Positions 44,656 through 53,282 of a DNA stretch of 64,000 bases are shown here, piece after piece (the stretch's first letter is position 1; every line of letters begins with the position of its first letter). The stretch covers positions 1,860,001 to 1,924,000 of the forward strand of contig NZ_CP096276.1 of the NCBI RefSeq assembly GCF_024662235.1, written 5' to 3'. The position numbers and the translations under genes are program-made. The notes under the pieces were generated by a model that had not been told where the DNA came from, did no database searches, and saw only the letters and a program-made list of their open reading frames with translations. Origin of the DNA: Pimelobacter simplex (GTDB lineage Bacteria; Actinomycetota; Actinomycetes; Propionibacteriales; Nocardioidaceae).

Positions 44656-44694
44656 CAATAGGACAATGTCGGCGGCTGTCAATAGGATGCGGAC
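44656..44694 (+). promoter_or_regulatory. Leaderless promoter and CAATAGGA repeats of the GntR gene
   Basis: TAGGAT -10 (44683-44688) six nt before ATG 44695. The octamer CAATAGGA occurs at 44656-44663 and again at 44680-44687, overlapping the -10, 24 bp apart. This may be the binding site of the GntR protein, controlling itself and the divergent CoA-transferase operon. Confidence 0.4.
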
Positions 44695-45396
44695 ATGGCC
44701 GACGGACGACCGCTCCCCCCGAAGGTGACCCGGACCCGCCTGTACGAGCAGGTCGCCGAGCAGATCACCGAGTGGATCACCGCCACCGGGCTCGCCGTCG
44801 GCGACCGGCTCCCGCCCGAGCGCGAGCTCGCCCAGCAGCTCGGCGTCAGCCGGGCCACCCTCAGCCAGGCGCTCGTCGCGCTCGAGGTCGTCGGCGTCGT
44901 CACCGTCCGGCACGGCGACGGGACCGTGCTCACCCGGCCCACCGAGGGCACGATCGCCCAGGCGATCCGCGCCCACGCCGACCGGCTGCCCGAGATCATC
45001 GAGACCCGCGACGCGCTGGAGACCAAGATCGCGGCGCTCGCGGCCGAGCGTCGTACGGACGCGGACCTGGCCGAGATCGAGGCCGCGATCGCCGCCATGG
45101 AGACCGACGTCGCCGCCGGCGGGCGCGGGGTCGAGGGCGACGAGCGCTTCCACGCCGCCGTCACCGCGGCCAGCCACTCCGCGCTCCTGGCCCGGCTCAT
45201 GCTCGAGATCGGCCCGCTGGTGCGCGAGACCCGGCTCGAGTCGCTCTCCCAGCCCGAGCGCCCGCACGCCTCGCTCGCCGGTCACCGGCGCATCGCCGAC
45301 GCGATCGCGGCCGGCGATCCCGCGGCGGCCGCAGCCGCGATGCACGCCCACATCGGTCTGGTCAGCGACGTCGCCCTGATCCGTACCGACGGGTGA
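44695..45396 (+). CDS. GntR/FadR family transcriptional regulator
   Basis: A 233-residue regulator: winged HTH (LAVGDRLPPERELAQQLGVSRATLSQALVALEVVGVV) and a helical FCD domain with RDALETKIAALAAERR, a His in FHAAVTAASH and another in GHRRIADAI, which fit metal- and acid-binding positions of the FCD family. Divergent from the CaiB operon and coupled by GTGA overlap to a TSUP carrier. It likely controls both. Confidence 0.9.
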   Translation: MADGRPLPPKVTRTRLYEQVAEQITEWITATGLAVGDRLPPERELAQQLGVSRATLSQALVALEVVGVVTVRHGDGTVLTRPTEGTIAQAIRAHADRLPEIIETRDALETKIAALAAERRTDADLAEIEAAIAAMETDVAAGGRGVEGDERFHAAVTAASHSALLARLMLEIGPLVRETRLESLSQPERPHASLAGHRRIADAIAAGDPAAAAAAMHAHIGLVSDVALIRTDG

Positions 45397-46151
45397 GCGG
45401 CCTCGAGCAGCTCGCCGTCCTGGCAGCCGGCTTCGGCGCGGGCATCCTCAGCTCGACCGTCGGCGTCGCCTCGCTGCTGAGCTTCCCCGTCCTGGTCGCG
45501 CTCGGGCTGCCGCCGGTCGTCGCCAACGCGTCCAACACCGTCGGGCTGATCCCGGCCGGGCTCAGCGGCTCGTTCGGCTACCGCGCCGAGCTGCGGGAGC
45601 ACCCCCGGGTCACCCGCGTCGTCCTGGCCTGCTGCGCGCTGGGCGCCGTCGTGGGCGCGATCCTGCTCCTGGCGCTGCCGGCCGCGGCGTTCGAGACCGC
45701 GGTGCCGTGGCTGATCCTGCTCGCGTGCGGCCTCGTCGGCGCCCAGCCGTGGATCGCGCGCGGGCTCGCCCGCTACCGCGACGCCGAGGACGGACCCCGG
45801 CACCACCTGTCGCCGCTGACCACGGTCTTCGCCGGCCTGACCGGCATCTACGGCGGCTACTTCGGCGCCGGCGCGGGCGTGATGATGGTGGCGGTCCTCG
45901 GCATCGGAACGGACGTCGAGCTGCGCGTGGTCAACGCGCTCAAGACCCTCTCGCTCCTGGCCGGCAATGTCGTGGCCGGACTGATCTTCGTCGTCGTCGC
46001 GGACCTCGACTGGGCGGCCGTCGGGCTGCTCGCGGCCGGCTCGATCGGCGGTGGCTACCTCGGCGCGCGGATCGGGCGGAGGCTGCCGTCGGGGGTCTTC
46101 CGGGCGGCCGTCGTGGCGGCCGGCGTGGTCGTCGCGATCGTGATGCTCTGA
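45393..46151 (+). CDS. TSUP (TauE/SafE) family membrane transporter
   Basis: A 252-residue membrane protein starting at GTG 45393 with about eight helices. It shows the duplicated TSUP motif (AGFGAGILSSTVGVASLLSFPVLV and then GLTGIYGGYFGAGAGVMMVAVL). TSUP proteins move sulfite, sulfonates or small organic acids across the membrane. Placed after a FadR-type regulator, it may export or import the acid used by the divergent CoA-transferase operon. Confidence 0.88.
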   Translation: MSGLEQLAVLAAGFGAGILSSTVGVASLLSFPVLVALGLPPVVANASNTVGLIPAGLSGSFGYRAELREHPRVTRVVLACCALGAVVGAILLLALPAAAFETAVPWLILLACGLVGAQPWIARGLARYRDAEDGPRHHLSPLTTVFAGLTGIYGGYFGAGAGVMMVAVLGIGTDVELRVVNALKTLSLLAGNVVAGLIFVVVADLDWAAVGLLAAGSIGGGYLGARIGRRLPSGVFRAAVVAAGVVVAIVML

Positions 46152-46159
46152 GCGCTCAG
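46148..46159. terminator. Palindrome CTGAGCGCTCAG spanning convergent stops
   Basis: A perfect 12-bp palindrome that holds the TGA of the TSUP gene (46149-46151) and the TGA of the minus-strand gene (46156-46158). Possible compact bidirectional terminator; no T-run. Confidence 0.3.
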
Positions 46160-46743
46160 CGACGTCCGGCCAGCCGCAGCAGCCGGTCCTGGAGGGTGTC
46201 GCCGGGACCGGCCAACGCCGTCGCCGGCCCGTAGTAGCCGTGCCCGCGCAGCCGCTCGATCGTCGCCGCGGACCCGATCAGCCGGGCGCAGAGGTCGTCG
46301 CCGATGGCCGGGTCGGACCCGGTCGCGACCGCGATGTCCCAGGCGTGCAGCGTCTGCTCCAGGAGGCGCAGCTCGAGCAGGTCGCGGCCTGTGATGTCGC
46401 CCGCGGAGTGGCGCGCGGTGCGGTCGAGCGCACCCGGCTCGGCGAACGCCGCGCGCAGCGCACCCTGGATCTCGTCGAGCGCGGCGACCGGGTCGTCGCC
46501 CAGGAAGGTCAGCGCCCGGGAGGCGGTCACCTCCTCGGCCGGCGCCCCGATCACCCAGAGCCGGTAGCGGACGGCGTCGCCGATGACGTGCTCGGCGACG
46601 TCGCGCGCGGTCCAGCCCTCGCACGGTGACGGCGCGTCCCACTGGTCCGGGGCGACGTCCGCGAGGCGGGCGCGGAGCAGCGCGGTGGCGGCGTCGAGGT
46701 GCGCCAGGTCAGCCAGATCCGTCTGGTCCGTCAGGTCAGTCAC
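46156..46743 (-). CDS. DinB-fold metal-binding protein, TIGR03086-like
   Basis: A 195-residue protein of the mycothiol-dependent/DinB superfamily. Typical TIGR03086 segments: PSPCEGWTARDVAEHVIGDAVRYRLWV, LRLLEQTLHAWDIAVATG. The expected metal ligands are the histidines in those two segments. Its first residues repeat Thr-Asp-Leu/Ala-Asp-Leu, an acidic lead. Overlaps the next gene by 8 bp. Enzyme activity unknown. Confidence 0.82.
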   Translation of the reverse strand: MTDLTDQTDLADLAHLDAATALLRARLADVAPDQWDAPSPCEGWTARDVAEHVIGDAVRYRLWVIGAPAEEVTASRALTFLGDDPVAALDEIQGALRAAFAEPGALDRTARHSAGDITGRDLLELRLLEQTLHAWDIAVATGSDPAIGDDLCARLIGSAATIERLRGHGYYGPATALAGPGDTLQDRLLRLAGRR

Positions 46744-47197
46744 CGGCGACCACCAGCGAGCCGCCGTCCCAGGTCGCGACCAGGCGGGCGCCGGCCCCCT
46801 CCCCCTCGCGCCGTACGACGACCGAGCCGGGCAGCCGGTCGACCAGCTCGCCGGCGTCCCAGAGCTCGAGCACGGCCTGCTCCTGCTCGCCGGCCAGCGC
46901 GCGCTCGTAGCAGCCGAGCGCGACCGGGTCGGTCGTGCCGTCGTAGACCCAGCGGGTGCCGAGCACCGAGTGCTCCAGCGTGCCGACGAGCGTCGCGCTC
47001 TCGTGGGGCGCGCCGCGGTAGGTCAGCGGCACGTGGCGCACCTGGTCGCCGACGCGGAGCAGGAACGCCTCGACGCCCACCTCGCCGGCCGGGTCGTCGT
47101 ACCGGAAGGCGCCGAGGACCTCGACGTCCACGGCCAGCCAGCCGGACAGCAGCTCGGCCTTGCTCGGGGTCAGCGTCGCGCGGTGGATGATCGCCAT
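46736..47197 (-). CDS. Maltokinase N-terminal cap-like protein (CG0192-related)
   Basis: A 153-residue stand-alone protein. The start MAIIHRATLTPSKAELLSGWLA is the hallmark of the actinobacterial family that resembles the N-terminal cap of maltokinase; no kinase domain follows. Function unknown. A TAGGGT -10 (47204-47209) six nt before ATG suggests a leaderless transcript. Cotranscribed with the DinB-type gene downstream. Confidence 0.75.
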   Translation of the reverse strand: MAIIHRATLTPSKAELLSGWLAVDVEVLGAFRYDDPAGEVGVEAFLLRVGDQVRHVPLTYRGAPHESATLVGTLEHSVLGTRWVYDGTTDPVALGCYERALAGEQEQAVLELWDAGELVDRLPGSVVVRREGEGAGARLVATWDGGSLVVAGD

Positions 47198-47249
47198 GAC
47201 CCGACCCTAGAGCGCGCCGCCGACAGGCGGGCGCGATCCGGCGGTCGGC

Positions 47250-47840
47250 TCAGCGCACCCGCAGGCCGTCGACGACCGCGGTGACGAGCCCCTCGACCCA
47301 GGCGTCGTCCACGGCGTCGTGCCCGCGCAGGACCATCGCGACCAGCGTGGCACCGAAGACCATCTCGACGAACACACCCAGGTCGATGTCGGGTCGCGCC
47401 TCGCCGCGCTCCGACGCCTCGGCCAGCCGGCCGGCCAGGGACTCCCAGCCGGAGGCCAGCAGCCGGGCGCTCAGCTCCTGCTCGAGCGCGTGGTCGGCCA
47501 TCATCTCGCTCATCAGCGCCGGGGTCGCGCGCCGGCCCGCGGGCGAGCCGACGATCGCCAGGCAGCGCTCGACGACCGCGCGGACCTCCGAGCGCAGGTC
47601 GGCGGCCCCGGTCGGGGCGCCGACGGCGTCGGTGGGATAGACCGCCTCGTGCACGAGGTGGGCCTTGGAGGCCCAGCGCCGGCGGATGGCGGGCACCGAC
47701 GTCCCGGCCCGCTGGGCGATCGCGCGGAAGGTCAGGTCGGCGTACCCGAGCTCGGCGACGAGCTCGCGCGTGGCGACGAGCACGGCCTCGTCGATCCGGC
47801 TGTCGCGTGGACGGCCGGCGACGGCTGCTGCCTCGCTCAT
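47250..47840 (-). CDS. TetR family transcriptional regulator
   Basis: A 196-residue TetR-type regulator with HTH LTFRAIAQRAGTSVPAIRRRWASK near residues 36-60 and a TetR_C_11-like helical C-terminus. A strong GAGGAGGT ribosome-binding site precedes ATG 47840. Divergent from the acyl-CoA ligase operon at 47939, across 98 bp with an imperfect inverted repeat, so probably its repressor. Confidence 0.87.
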   Translation of the reverse strand: MSEAAAVAGRPRDSRIDEAVLVATRELVAELGYADLTFRAIAQRAGTSVPAIRRRWASKAHLVHEAVYPTDAVGAPTGAADLRSEVRAVVERCLAIVGSPAGRRATPALMSEMMADHALEQELSARLLASGWESLAGRLAEASERGEARPDIDLGVFVEMVFGATLVAMVLRGHDAVDDAWVEGLVTAVVDGLRVR

Positions 47841-47893
47841 GGGTACCTCCTCAGATCACCAGACCCTTGACGGTAGGGCGGAGTCTATTTATG

Positions 47894-47911
47894 TTTCGTT
47901 CCGCAACGCAA
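47894..47911. promoter_or_regulatory. Imperfect inverted repeat between divergent TetR and ligase genes
   Basis: TTTCGTTCCGCAACGCAA: arms CGTT/AACG around CCGC, with outer TT/AA also pairing and one mismatch between. A reasonable TetR operator candidate, weaker than the others in this window. Confidence 0.35.
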
Positions 47912-47938
47912 TGTGAAGCGGATCACCCAGGAGCACGC

Positions 47939-49606
47939 GTGACACCTTCGTTCCCCCACGGCTCGGTCGCGGAGCTGCTGCTCGCGCGCGCCGAGGACGA
48001 CCATCCTGCCCTCCTGTTCGGCGACGACACCCTGACGTGGCGGGAATTCGTCGCCGCGGCCCAGGTCCGGGCCGGGGCCCTCACCGCGCTGCGGCGGCCC
48101 GGTCCCTGGCACGTCGGCGTGCTCATGGACAACGACCCGGAGTACCTCCTGCTCATCGCCGGCGCCGCGCTGTGCGGCGCCACCGTGGTCGGCGTCAACC
48201 CGACCCGGCGCGGGGCCGAGCTCGCCGCGGACATCCGCGCCACCGACTGCCAGACCCTCCTCGTCGGGCCCGAGCACCGCGCCCTCCTCGACGGCGTGGA
48301 CACCGCCGGGGTCGACGTCCTCGACCTGCACGGCGAGCGCTACCGGGACGCGATCGCCGCAGCGGAGGAGCACCCCGTCACCACCACCGCTCCCCCGGGC
48401 ACCGAGCACGTGCTGCTCCTGCTCTTCACGTCCGGCTCGACAGGCGCGCCCAAGGCGGTCGTCTGCTCGTCGTTCCGGCTCGCGGTGATCGGTCAGCTCA
48501 ACCGGCACGGGCTGACCCGCGAGGACGTCGCCTACAACGCGATGCCGCTCTTCCACGGCAACGCCCTCATGGCCGCGTGGGCGCCGATCCTCGTCGTCGG
48601 CGGCACGCTGGCGATGCGCGACCGGTTCTCCGCCTCGGGCTTCCTGCCCGATGTCGAGCGCTTCGGGGCGACGTTCTTCAACTACGTCGGCCGCGCGCTG
48701 TCGTACGTGCTCGCCCAGCCCGAGGACCCGCGCGAGGGCCGCACCCGGCTCCGCTACGGCTTCGGGACCGAGGCGTCGACGCGGGACCGCGAGGAGTTCG
48801 TCCGGCGCTTCGGCTGCCGCGTCGTCGAGTCCTACGGCTCGTCCGAGGGCGTCTGCGCGATCCTGCGCAGCCCCGACACTCCCCCGGGTGCGCTCGGCCG
48901 GCCCGATCCCCAGATGGGCCTGGAGATCGTCGGCGCGTCCGGGACGGTGTGCCCGCCCGCCGCCTTCGGCCCGGACGGCCGGCTCCTCAACGCCGCTGAG
49001 GCGATCGGCGAGATCGTGGTGCGCGGCGGCGCGGCCCGCTTCGAGGGCTACTACAACAACCCCGCGGCCATGGCCGCCAAGGTGCGCGACGGCGACTTCT
49101 GGACCGGCGACCTCGCCTACGCCGACGCCGAGGGGCACTTCTGGTTCGCCGGGCGCAGCTCGGACTGGATCCGGGTCGACAGCGAGAACTTCGCGACTGC
49201 CCCGATCGAGCGGATCCTCGCCCGGCACCCGGCTGTCGCCACCGCGGTCGTGTACGGCGTACCGGACCCGCGCACGGGCGACGAGGTGATGGCGTCCCTC
49301 CTGCTCGTGCCCGGCGAGCGCCTGGACGCCGCCGCACTCGACCGCTTCCTCGACGAGCAGCCCGACCTCGGCACCAAGTGGCGTCCGCGCCTGGTGCGCG
49401 TGGTCGAGGAGCTGCCCCTGACCGGCACCGGCAAGCTCGACAAGCAGGTGCTGCGCGGCGAGGCCTGGCTCACCGACGACCAGGTCCTGCACGCCACCCC
49501 CGACGGCTACCGCCCCTTCACCGCGGCCGACCGGACCGCCCGGGAGGCGTCCTTCGCCGCCCACGGCCGGCTCGCGCTCCACCCCACCGAAAGGCAGCAC
49601 CCATGA
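47939..49606 (+). CDS. AMP-dependent acyl-CoA ligase
   Basis: A 555-residue acyl-adenylate ligase starting at GTG 47939 behind an AGGAG site. Motifs: LLLFTSGSTGAPKAVV (AMP binding), YGSSEG, the hinge region and the Asp of WTGDLAYADAEGHFWFAGR, and the catalytic Lys in LTGTGKLDKQ. It activates an unknown carboxylic acid to its CoA ester; resemblance to FadD17/long-chain or carnitine-CoA ligases is only general. It starts the operon with the NTF2-like protein and SDR. Confidence 0.9.
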   Translation: MTPSFPHGSVAELLLARAEDDHPALLFGDDTLTWREFVAAAQVRAGALTALRRPGPWHVGVLMDNDPEYLLLIAGAALCGATVVGVNPTRRGAELAADIRATDCQTLLVGPEHRALLDGVDTAGVDVLDLHGERYRDAIAAAEEHPVTTTAPPGTEHVLLLLFTSGSTGAPKAVVCSSFRLAVIGQLNRHGLTREDVAYNAMPLFHGNALMAAWAPILVVGGTLAMRDRFSASGFLPDVERFGATFFNYVGRALSYVLAQPEDPREGRTRLRYGFGTEASTRDREEFVRRFGCRVVESYGSSEGVCAILRSPDTPPGALGRPDPQMGLEIVGASGTVCPPAAFGPDGRLLNAAEAIGEIVVRGGAARFEGYYNNPAAMAAKVRDGDFWTGDLAYADAEGHFWFAGRSSDWIRVDSENFATAPIERILARHPAVATAVVYGVPDPRTGDEVMASLLLVPGERLDAAALDRFLDEQPDLGTKWRPRLVRVVEELPLTGTGKLDKQVLRGEAWLTDDQVLHATPDGYRPFTAADRTAREASFAAHGRLALHPTERQHP

Positions 49607-50183
49607 TCGAGCTCAACCGCAACCACCTCGTCGACCTCATCACCGAGCGGCTCGCGGCCACCGAGTCCCCGCGCCAGCGCACGATGCTGGAGCGGATGCG
49701 GGTCCACGCGGCCGCCGAGCGCGACGGCGACCTGGAGACGCTGGTCGGGACGCTCGGCGAGGCCACGAACTACCACTTCTGGGAGCTCTCGGGCGATGTC
49801 GGGCCCAAGACCCGCGAGGGCGTCGCGGCGTACTACCGCAACCTGGTCGAGCACCACGGCCACGTCCTGGAGTTCTTCTGCGAGCGGATGGTCGTCGACG
49901 ACCACTGCATCGTCATCGAGGGCAACCTGACGATGATCCAGCCGGGCGCGCTCATGGTGCAGCACCCGATGGCGGGCGACTTCGCCGAGGCCGACAAGAA
50001 CTACCTGATCCGGATGCGCAACGTGATCTTCTGGTCGTTCGACGAGGAACTGATGATCATCGGCGAGGACTCCTACAGCGGCGGCCCGATCGAGATGCGC
50101 GTCCTCGAGGACCACGAGCTGCCCGCCGACTTCGCCGCGCTGGTCGGCGCCAGACCCCCGGTCGGCGATACTGCGCTGCATGA
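49603..50183 (+). CDS. NTF2/SnoaL-like protein, normal stop codon apparently lost
   Basis: ATG 49603 overlaps the ligase stop. Residues 1-183 form a complete NTF2/SnoaL-like domain (RMRVHAAAERDGDLETLVGTLGE, then VIFWSFDEE and IGEDSYSG) and should end near ELPADFAALVGA. At that point the frame has codon 184 AGA (50152-50154), one base from TGA and very rare here, and it stays open without homology until 51048, through the whole SDR gene in another frame. I end the feature at the SDR start. Either a stop was mutated, or there is a frameshift (a TGA at 50181 exists in the next frame), or the base call is wrong. Such proteins are isomerases, hydratases or cofactors in ring-degrading pathways. Confidence 0.65.
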
Positions 50184-50959
50184 GCCAGCGCAGTGTCGTC
50201 GTCACCGGAGCCGCGGCCGGCATCGGCCGGGCCGTCGCCGAACGGTTCCACGCCGCCGGCTACCTCGTCGGCGCGTACGACGTCGACGCCGCCGGGCTCG
50301 CCACCCTGGCCGACGAGCTCGACGGCATCGTCACCGGCCAGCTCGACGTCCGCGACGCCACGGCCTGGGAGCAGCGCCTCGCCGAGCTCACCGAGCGCAC
50401 CGGCGGGACCCTCGACGTCCTCGTCAACAACGCGGGGATCCTGCGCAGCGGCCCGTTCGCCGAGATCCCCCTCGACGCCCAGCAGCGGATCGTCGACGTC
50501 AACGTCAAGGGCGTCCTCAACGGCTGCCACGTCGCCCATCCCTACCTGCGCGCCACCCCCGGCGCCCACGTGGTCAACCTGGCCTCGGCCAGCGCGATCT
50601 ACGGCCAGCCCGAGCTGGCGACGTACTCGGCGACGAAGTTCGCGGTCCGCGGCCTGACCGAGGCGCTCGACCTGGAGTGGGCCGCCGACGACATCACCGT
50701 CCGCGCGGTCTGGCCGCTCTTCGTCAGCACCGCGATGACCAGCGACATGGACATCGCCTCCACCCGCGCCCTCGGCGTCCGGCTCACCGCGGACGACGTC
50801 GCCCGCGAGGTCCTCGACGTCGTCGGCGCCCACCGGCTCCCGCAGCCCGTGCACCGCGCGGTCGGGACGCAGGCCAAGGTGCTCATGGCGTCGTCGGGGC
50901 TCGCGCCGGCCTGGGTGCTGCGCCGGATCAACGCGCGGATCGCGGGCGGGCACCGGTGA
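50180..50959 (+). CDS. Short-chain dehydrogenase
   Basis: A 259-residue SDR: TGAAAGIG near residue 9, NNAG, a Ser in LASASA and YSATK. Third gene of the ligase operon. It lacks the usual C-terminal GG end and instead finishes with LPQPVHRAVGTQAKVLMASS, as in SDRs with an oxidoreductase of larger acyl or steroid-like substrates. Substrate unknown. Confidence 0.85.
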   Translation: MSQRSVVVTGAAAGIGRAVAERFHAAGYLVGAYDVDAAGLATLADELDGIVTGQLDVRDATAWEQRLAELTERTGGTLDVLVNNAGILRSGPFAEIPLDAQQRIVDVNVKGVLNGCHVAHPYLRATPGAHVVNLASASAIYGQPELATYSATKFAVRGLTEALDLEWAADDITVRAVWPLFVSTAMTSDMDIASTRALGVRLTADDVAREVLDVVGAHRLPQPVHRAVGTQAKVLMASSGLAPAWVLRRINARIAGGHR

Positions 50960-51135
50960 GCGCGGGCCGGGTACGAGCGGCCGAGCTGGTCGCCGCGGGC
51001 TTGCGGGGGCCGCGCTGTCCGCGCTCGCCGCGGCCTGGTCGCTGCTGACCTACCGGCCCGAACGCCGCCGCCGCGCTCGCCCTCGGCGCGGCCGCGACCG
51101 CGGTGACCGGCGGCCGCCGGGTCACAGCTCCCTGA
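50956..51135 (+). pseudogene. Small membrane-protein gene with two compensating frameshifts
   Basis: GTG 50956 overlaps the SDR stop and reads VSAGRVRAAELVAAGL, then the plausible continuation GAALSALAAAWSLLTYRP lies in another frame (from 51009), and NAAAALALGAAATAVTGG and the stop at 51133 lie in the first frame again. Read alone, the first frame stops at 51046-51048. One base seems missing near 51003 and one extra near 51060. Together they make a hydrophobic protein of about 60 residues. Decay or sequencing error are both possible. Confidence 0.5.
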
Positions 51136-51991
51136 CGCGCGGCAGCGCCTGCTCGACCAGGTCGACCGCCCACCCCTCCGGGTCGTCGGTCGGCGGCATC
51201 ATCGAGGTGAGCGTGACGCCGAGCGCGGCGTACTGCTCCATCTCGCGCGCGAACCGGTCCGGCTCGGCGACCGGGTCGCCGAACCACAGGATGGTCTTGC
51301 GGATCTCGTCGTAGTCGCGCCCGGCGTCGTCGCAGTGGCGGCGCAGGACGTCGAGCTTGTGGGCGACGCCGTCGGGGCCCTCGCCGGTGAAGAGGTTGCA
51401 GGCGTCGCCGTAGTGGGCGACCAGGCGCAGCGTCTTGCGCTCCCCGGAGCCGCCGATGACCACCGGCACCCGCCCCCATACGGCGGGCGGCACGCAGATC
51501 GTCTCGGCCAGGCGGTAGTGCTCGCCCTCGAACGGGCCGTCGTCGTCGCTCCACATCTGCCGGCAGATGCGCAGCGTCTCCTCCAGGCGCTCGAAGCGCT
51601 CTGCCACCGGCGGGAACGGTACGCCGAGCCCGGCGTGCTCCCGGTCGTACCAGGCCGCGCCGATGCCGAGCCAGGCCCGCCCGTGCGAGAGGACGTCGAG
51701 CGTGGTGACGACCTTGGCCAGCAGGCCCGGGTGCCGGTAGGTGACGCCGGTGACGAACAGGCCCAGGTCGATGCGCTCGGTCAGCGCGGCGACGTACCCG
51801 AGGGTGGTGTAGCCCTCCAGCATCGGCTCGGCGGGACCGCCGGCCATCTCCATCTGGAAGTAGTGGTCCATCACGGTGAACAGGGCGATGCCGCCCTCGT
51901 CGGCGACCTTCGCGGTGGCGGCGATCCGGTCGGCGAGCGTGGTCTGCCACTGCGGGTGGGTGAAGGTGGCGTAGTGGATGCCGAGGTCCAT
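51122..51991 (-). CDS. LLM class F420-dependent oxidoreductase
   Basis: A 289-residue TIM-barrel protein of the luciferase-like family, F420-type. It shows the family pattern YRHPGLLAKVVTTLDVLSHGRAWLGIGAAW, VPVVIGGSGERKTLRLVAHYGDACN, and the early FTVMDHYFQM. These enzymes use reduced or oxidised F420 for hydride transfer. The substrate is open. It converges on the ligase/NTF2/SDR operon. Start ATG 51991. Confidence 0.9.
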   Translation of the reverse strand: MDLGIHYATFTHPQWQTTLADRIAATAKVADEGGIALFTVMDHYFQMEMAGGPAEPMLEGYTTLGYVAALTERIDLGLFVTGVTYRHPGLLAKVVTTLDVLSHGRAWLGIGAAWYDREHAGLGVPFPPVAERFERLEETLRICRQMWSDDDGPFEGEHYRLAETICVPPAVWGRVPVVIGGSGERKTLRLVAHYGDACNLFTGEGPDGVAHKLDVLRRHCDDAGRDYDEIRKTILWFGDPVAEPDRFAREMEQYAALGVTLTSMMPPTDDPEGWAVDLVEQALPRVREL

Positions 51992-52041
51992 GGAGCCAAC
52001 GTAGCCCGGAGCACTCAGGTCCGCTGCGTACGATGCGCCCC

Positions 52042-52758
52042 ATGCGTTCCCGCCTGCTCGCCGGTGTCCCGGCCCTGTTGCTGCTCGCCACGCTCTCCGC
52101 CTGCGGGGAGGACGACTCGCGAGCGTCGGACAACACCTCGCCGACGCCCTCCCCGAGCGCAACGGTCACGGTCGACGACGGACAGAACGCAGGCACGCCG
52201 GCGACGAGTGGTACGTGCGACTACAAGGAGGACGGCACGGTCAAGGACGTCCAGCTCCCACCGGCACCCACGGTCGATGGCCCGGTGCGGGCGACCATCA
52301 AGACCTCGGCCGGCGACCTCGCGGTGACCCTCGACGGCAAGAAGGCTCCTTGCACCGTGAACTCATTTCTCTTTCTCGCCGCGAAGGGCTACTTCGACGA
52401 CACTCCCTGTCACCGGCTGACCTCCTACGACACACTGTCCGTCCTGCAGTGCGGCGATCCGACCGGACAGGGCACCGGTGGTCCGGGCTACACGATTCCC
52501 GACGAGCTCGACCCAGCGGCGACCTACTCCGCCGGGACGCTCGCCATGGCGAACACCGGCGATCCGCACTCAGGCGGCTCGCAGTTCTTCATCGTCTACG
52601 CCGACAGCCAGCTCAAGCCTGACTACACCGTCTTCGGATCGATCGACAAGGCAGGTATCGACCTTGTCACGAAGCTCGCCAAGGCCGGCTCGACCCCGAC
52701 CGGCGACGGTGCCCCCAACACCCCGGTATCGATCGAGAATGTCGCGATCGTAAAGTAG
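52042..52758 (+). CDS. Cyclophilin-type peptidyl-prolyl isomerase, lipoprotein
   Basis: A 238-residue exported lipoprotein: signal peptide ending in lipobox LSAC, Cys21 the lipid site, then a Ser/Thr/Pro-rich linker (residues 25-60) and a cyclophilin domain with CHRL, GDPTGQGTGGPGY and SGGSQFFIVY. It helps fold proteins outside the membrane. ATG 52042 lies 7 nt after a TACGAT -10 (52029-52034), which favours it over ATG 52033. Note less GC-biased codons than the neighbours. Confidence 0.9.
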   Translation: MRSRLLAGVPALLLLATLSACGEDDSRASDNTSPTPSPSATVTVDDGQNAGTPATSGTCDYKEDGTVKDVQLPPAPTVDGPVRATIKTSAGDLAVTLDGKKAPCTVNSFLFLAAKGYFDDTPCHRLTSYDTLSVLQCGDPTGQGTGGPGYTIPDELDPAATYSAGTLAMANTGDPHSGGSQFFIVYADSQLKPDYTVFGSIDKAGIDLVTKLAKAGSTPTGDGAPNTPVSIENVAIVK

Positions 52759-52798
52759 TTCATGACAGAACATGACTACCGCTGACACAAGGATCGCC

Positions 52799-53278
52799 AT
52801 GATTTCCAGGTCTCGAATGTTTCCCGTCCTCGTAGCGTCCGGGGTCGCGGCCGCATCGCTCCTCACCTCGGCACCCGCGGGCGCGGTCAAGGTGAGCGCG
52901 GGTGTGCGCGTCATCAACTGCGCCGTGACGGTGGACAACCCGCACTACTCCAAGGGCGCCCAGGGCGTCATCGCCAAGGTTCGATACACCTGCACCGGCA
53001 ACACCACCGGTTCGCTCCGTATCGACGGATACCTGACTCGCTACCAGTCGGGGCAGATGGGCCCGTACGCACCCGTGCGCCAGAACGTCGGCACCGTTCG
53101 TTCGGTCGGCCCTGGCGCCAGCGGCACGGTCTACATCCCGGCTGACGGCACGCGCGGAGCGGCATGCGACATGAGCGACTTCTACCACGCGTGGTCCCGC
53201 GCCACGCTGACCGCCGAGGGACAGGTCAAGTCCGGCGCCCCGAAGTCCGGCGTTGTGCATCCGACGAAGTGCAGCTGA
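52799..53278 (+). CDS. Secreted hypothetical protein with two likely disulfides
   Basis: A protein of about 159 residues. Residues 1-30 are a signal peptide (VLVASGVAAASLLTSAPAGA). The mature chain has four cysteines (VINC, YTC, GAAC, TKC), suited to two disulfides, and a beta-rich sequence. No family recognised. AAGGA lies 6 nt before ATG 52799, which I prefer over ATG 52772. Forty bp downstream of the cyclophilin gene. Confidence 0.7.
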   Translation: MISRSRMFPVLVASGVAAASLLTSAPAGAVKVSAGVRVINCAVTVDNPHYSKGAQGVIAKVRYTCTGNTTGSLRIDGYLTRYQSGQMGPYAPVRQNVGTVRSVGPGASGTVYIPADGTRGAACDMSDFYHAWSRATLTAEGQVKSGAPKSGVVHPTKCS

Positions 53279-53282
53279 CCTG

